Positions 6,504 to 6,592 of a stretch of 6,592 nt of DNA are shown piece by piece. The stretch is from positions 817 through 7,408 of the forward strand of contig JAGQUL010000261.1 in the NCBI GenBank assembly GCA_020438525.1, read 5' to 3'. The DNA is from Thermoleophilia bacterium (GTDB lineage: Bacteria > Actinomycetota > Thermoleophilia > Gaiellales > SKUG01). The position numbers were made by a program, and so were the translations under genes. Position 1 is the first letter of the stretch. Every line of letters begins with the position of its first letter. The notes beneath the pieces were generated by a model. That model saw only the letters and a program-made list of their open reading frames with translations. It was not told where the DNA came from and did not search any database.

Positions 6504-6517
6504 CGAACGTATGTTCG
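6504..6517. promoter_or_regulatory. LexA-binding site (SOS box) of uvrA
   Basis: The site CGAACGTATGTTCG has perfect 5-bp half sites CGAAC/GTTCG separated by 4 bp, exactly the LexA operator form known in actinobacteria and Bacillota (CGAAC-N4-GTTCG). It ends 33 bp before the uvrA start codon and 20 bp before its -10 box, so LexA bound here would cover the -35 region. This predicts DNA-damage induction of uvrA. The site could conceivably also affect the divergent kinase gene, but it is about 360 bp from that start codon. Confidence 0.92.
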
Positions 6518-6543
6518 CGCCTGCTTGCGGATCGGGCTAGTAT
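6514..6543 (+). promoter_or_regulatory. Predicted uvrA promoter, probably giving a leaderless mRNA
   Basis: TAGTAT at 6538-6543 fits the TAnnnT -10 element of actinobacterial housekeeping promoters. The -35 position falls at about 6514-6519 (TTCGCG, 18-bp spacing), a poor match that overlaps the LexA box. The 7 nt between the -10 box and ATG 6551 place the transcription start at or next to the start codon. No Shine-Dalgarno is present. Confidence 0.6.
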
Positions 6544-6550
6544 GCATCCC

Positions 6551-6592
6551 ATGCATGAAGAGATCGTGGTGCGCGGCGCGCGCGAGCACAAC
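6551..6592 (+). CDS. uvrA: UvrA, excinuclease ABC subunit A (first 14 codons, 3' end outside window)
   Basis: The window ends in MHEEIVVRGAREHN, the characteristic UvrA N-terminus (consensus xxIxVRGAREHNLKNI). UvrA is the ATPase that detects bulky DNA lesions as a dimer and loads UvrB. An in-frame ATG at 6542 would add three residues (MHP), but it overlaps the predicted -10 box, so ATG 6551 is preferred with leaderless translation. Identification rests on 14 residues plus two independent supports: the SOS box directly upstream and uvrB in the same orientation nearby. Confidence 0.9.
   Translation, partial: MHEEIVVRGAREHN

Larger units (their letters stand above)
6145..6550. other. 406-bp divergent intergenic region between kinase gene and uvrA
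   Basis: This is the only gene-free stretch over 300 bp. From left to right it holds the kinase ribosome site, a strong terminator-like hairpin (6186-6223), two weaker hairpins (6310-6340 and 6366-6385), and a visibly less GC-rich patch at about 6420-6475 with a repeated TAGG unit and a TACGTACGTA palindrome. It then holds the LexA box (6504-6517) and the uvrA -10 box (6538-6543). Open frames across it on either strand translate to low-complexity Arg/Pro/Ser-rich protein with no recognisable fold, so I call no gene here. It must carry promoters for both divergent genes. Confidence 0.75.

Noticed and set aside
1..6592. Mobile elements, CRISPR arrays, tRNA or rRNA genes, and defence or retron-like systems
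   Set aside because: No transposase or integrase motifs, terminal inverted repeats, spaced direct-repeat arrays, tRNA cloverleaf or rRNA sequence were found on reading either strand.

Overview
The window is a high-GC bacterial chromosomal segment, almost certainly from an actinomycete-type organism (Actinomycetota). It opens inside uvrB and closes at the first codons of uvrA. A textbook actinobacterial-type LexA operator (CGAAC-N4-GTTCG) lies in front of uvrA, and a TAnnnT -10 box is spaced for a leaderless transcript. The style of the large secreted protein (a repeat propeller flanked by a Ser/Thr-rich beta domain) would suit a deep-branching class such as Thermoleophilia. That class-level guess is inference only.

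Layout. (1) 3-512 (+): C-terminal end of UvrB, with helicase motif VI, a Gly-rich linker and the terminal UVR domain. (2) 553-732 (+): a 59-aa single-span membrane protein too short to be listed by many gene callers. (3) 746-1486 (+): a two-span membrane protein with a bacterial PH domain (YdbS/bPH2 type). These three genes are closely packed and may be co-transcribed. (4) 1505-1534: three tandem 10-bp units. (5) 1581-4019 (+): an 812-aa exported protein made almost wholly of Asp-box (BNR/Ycf48-like) repeats, inserted in what looks like a split, cysteine-bearing beta domain. (6) 4045-6144 (-): a 699-aa 7TM-GAF-PAS sensor histidine kinase, convergent with the previous gene and with no response regulator in view. 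(7) 6145-6550: a 406-bp divergent intergenic region with a strong terminator-like hairpin, two weaker hairpins, a TACGTACGTA palindrome, the SOS box and the uvrA promoter. (8) 6551-6592 (+): the first 14 codons of uvrA.

How it fits together. UvrA and UvrB are partners in nucleotide excision repair, and this neighbourhood brackets a small accessory island between them. The island holds two envelope membrane proteins, one large exported propeller protein and one orphan membrane histidine kinase. Nothing in the sequence ties the island to DNA repair. The most notable items are the apparent insertion of a propeller array inside a disulfide-type beta domain, the SOS box/leaderless architecture at uvrA, and the structured leader in front of the kinase. 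I see no transposon, CRISPR array, tRNA or rRNA, and no clear sign of a novel defence or enzymatic system.
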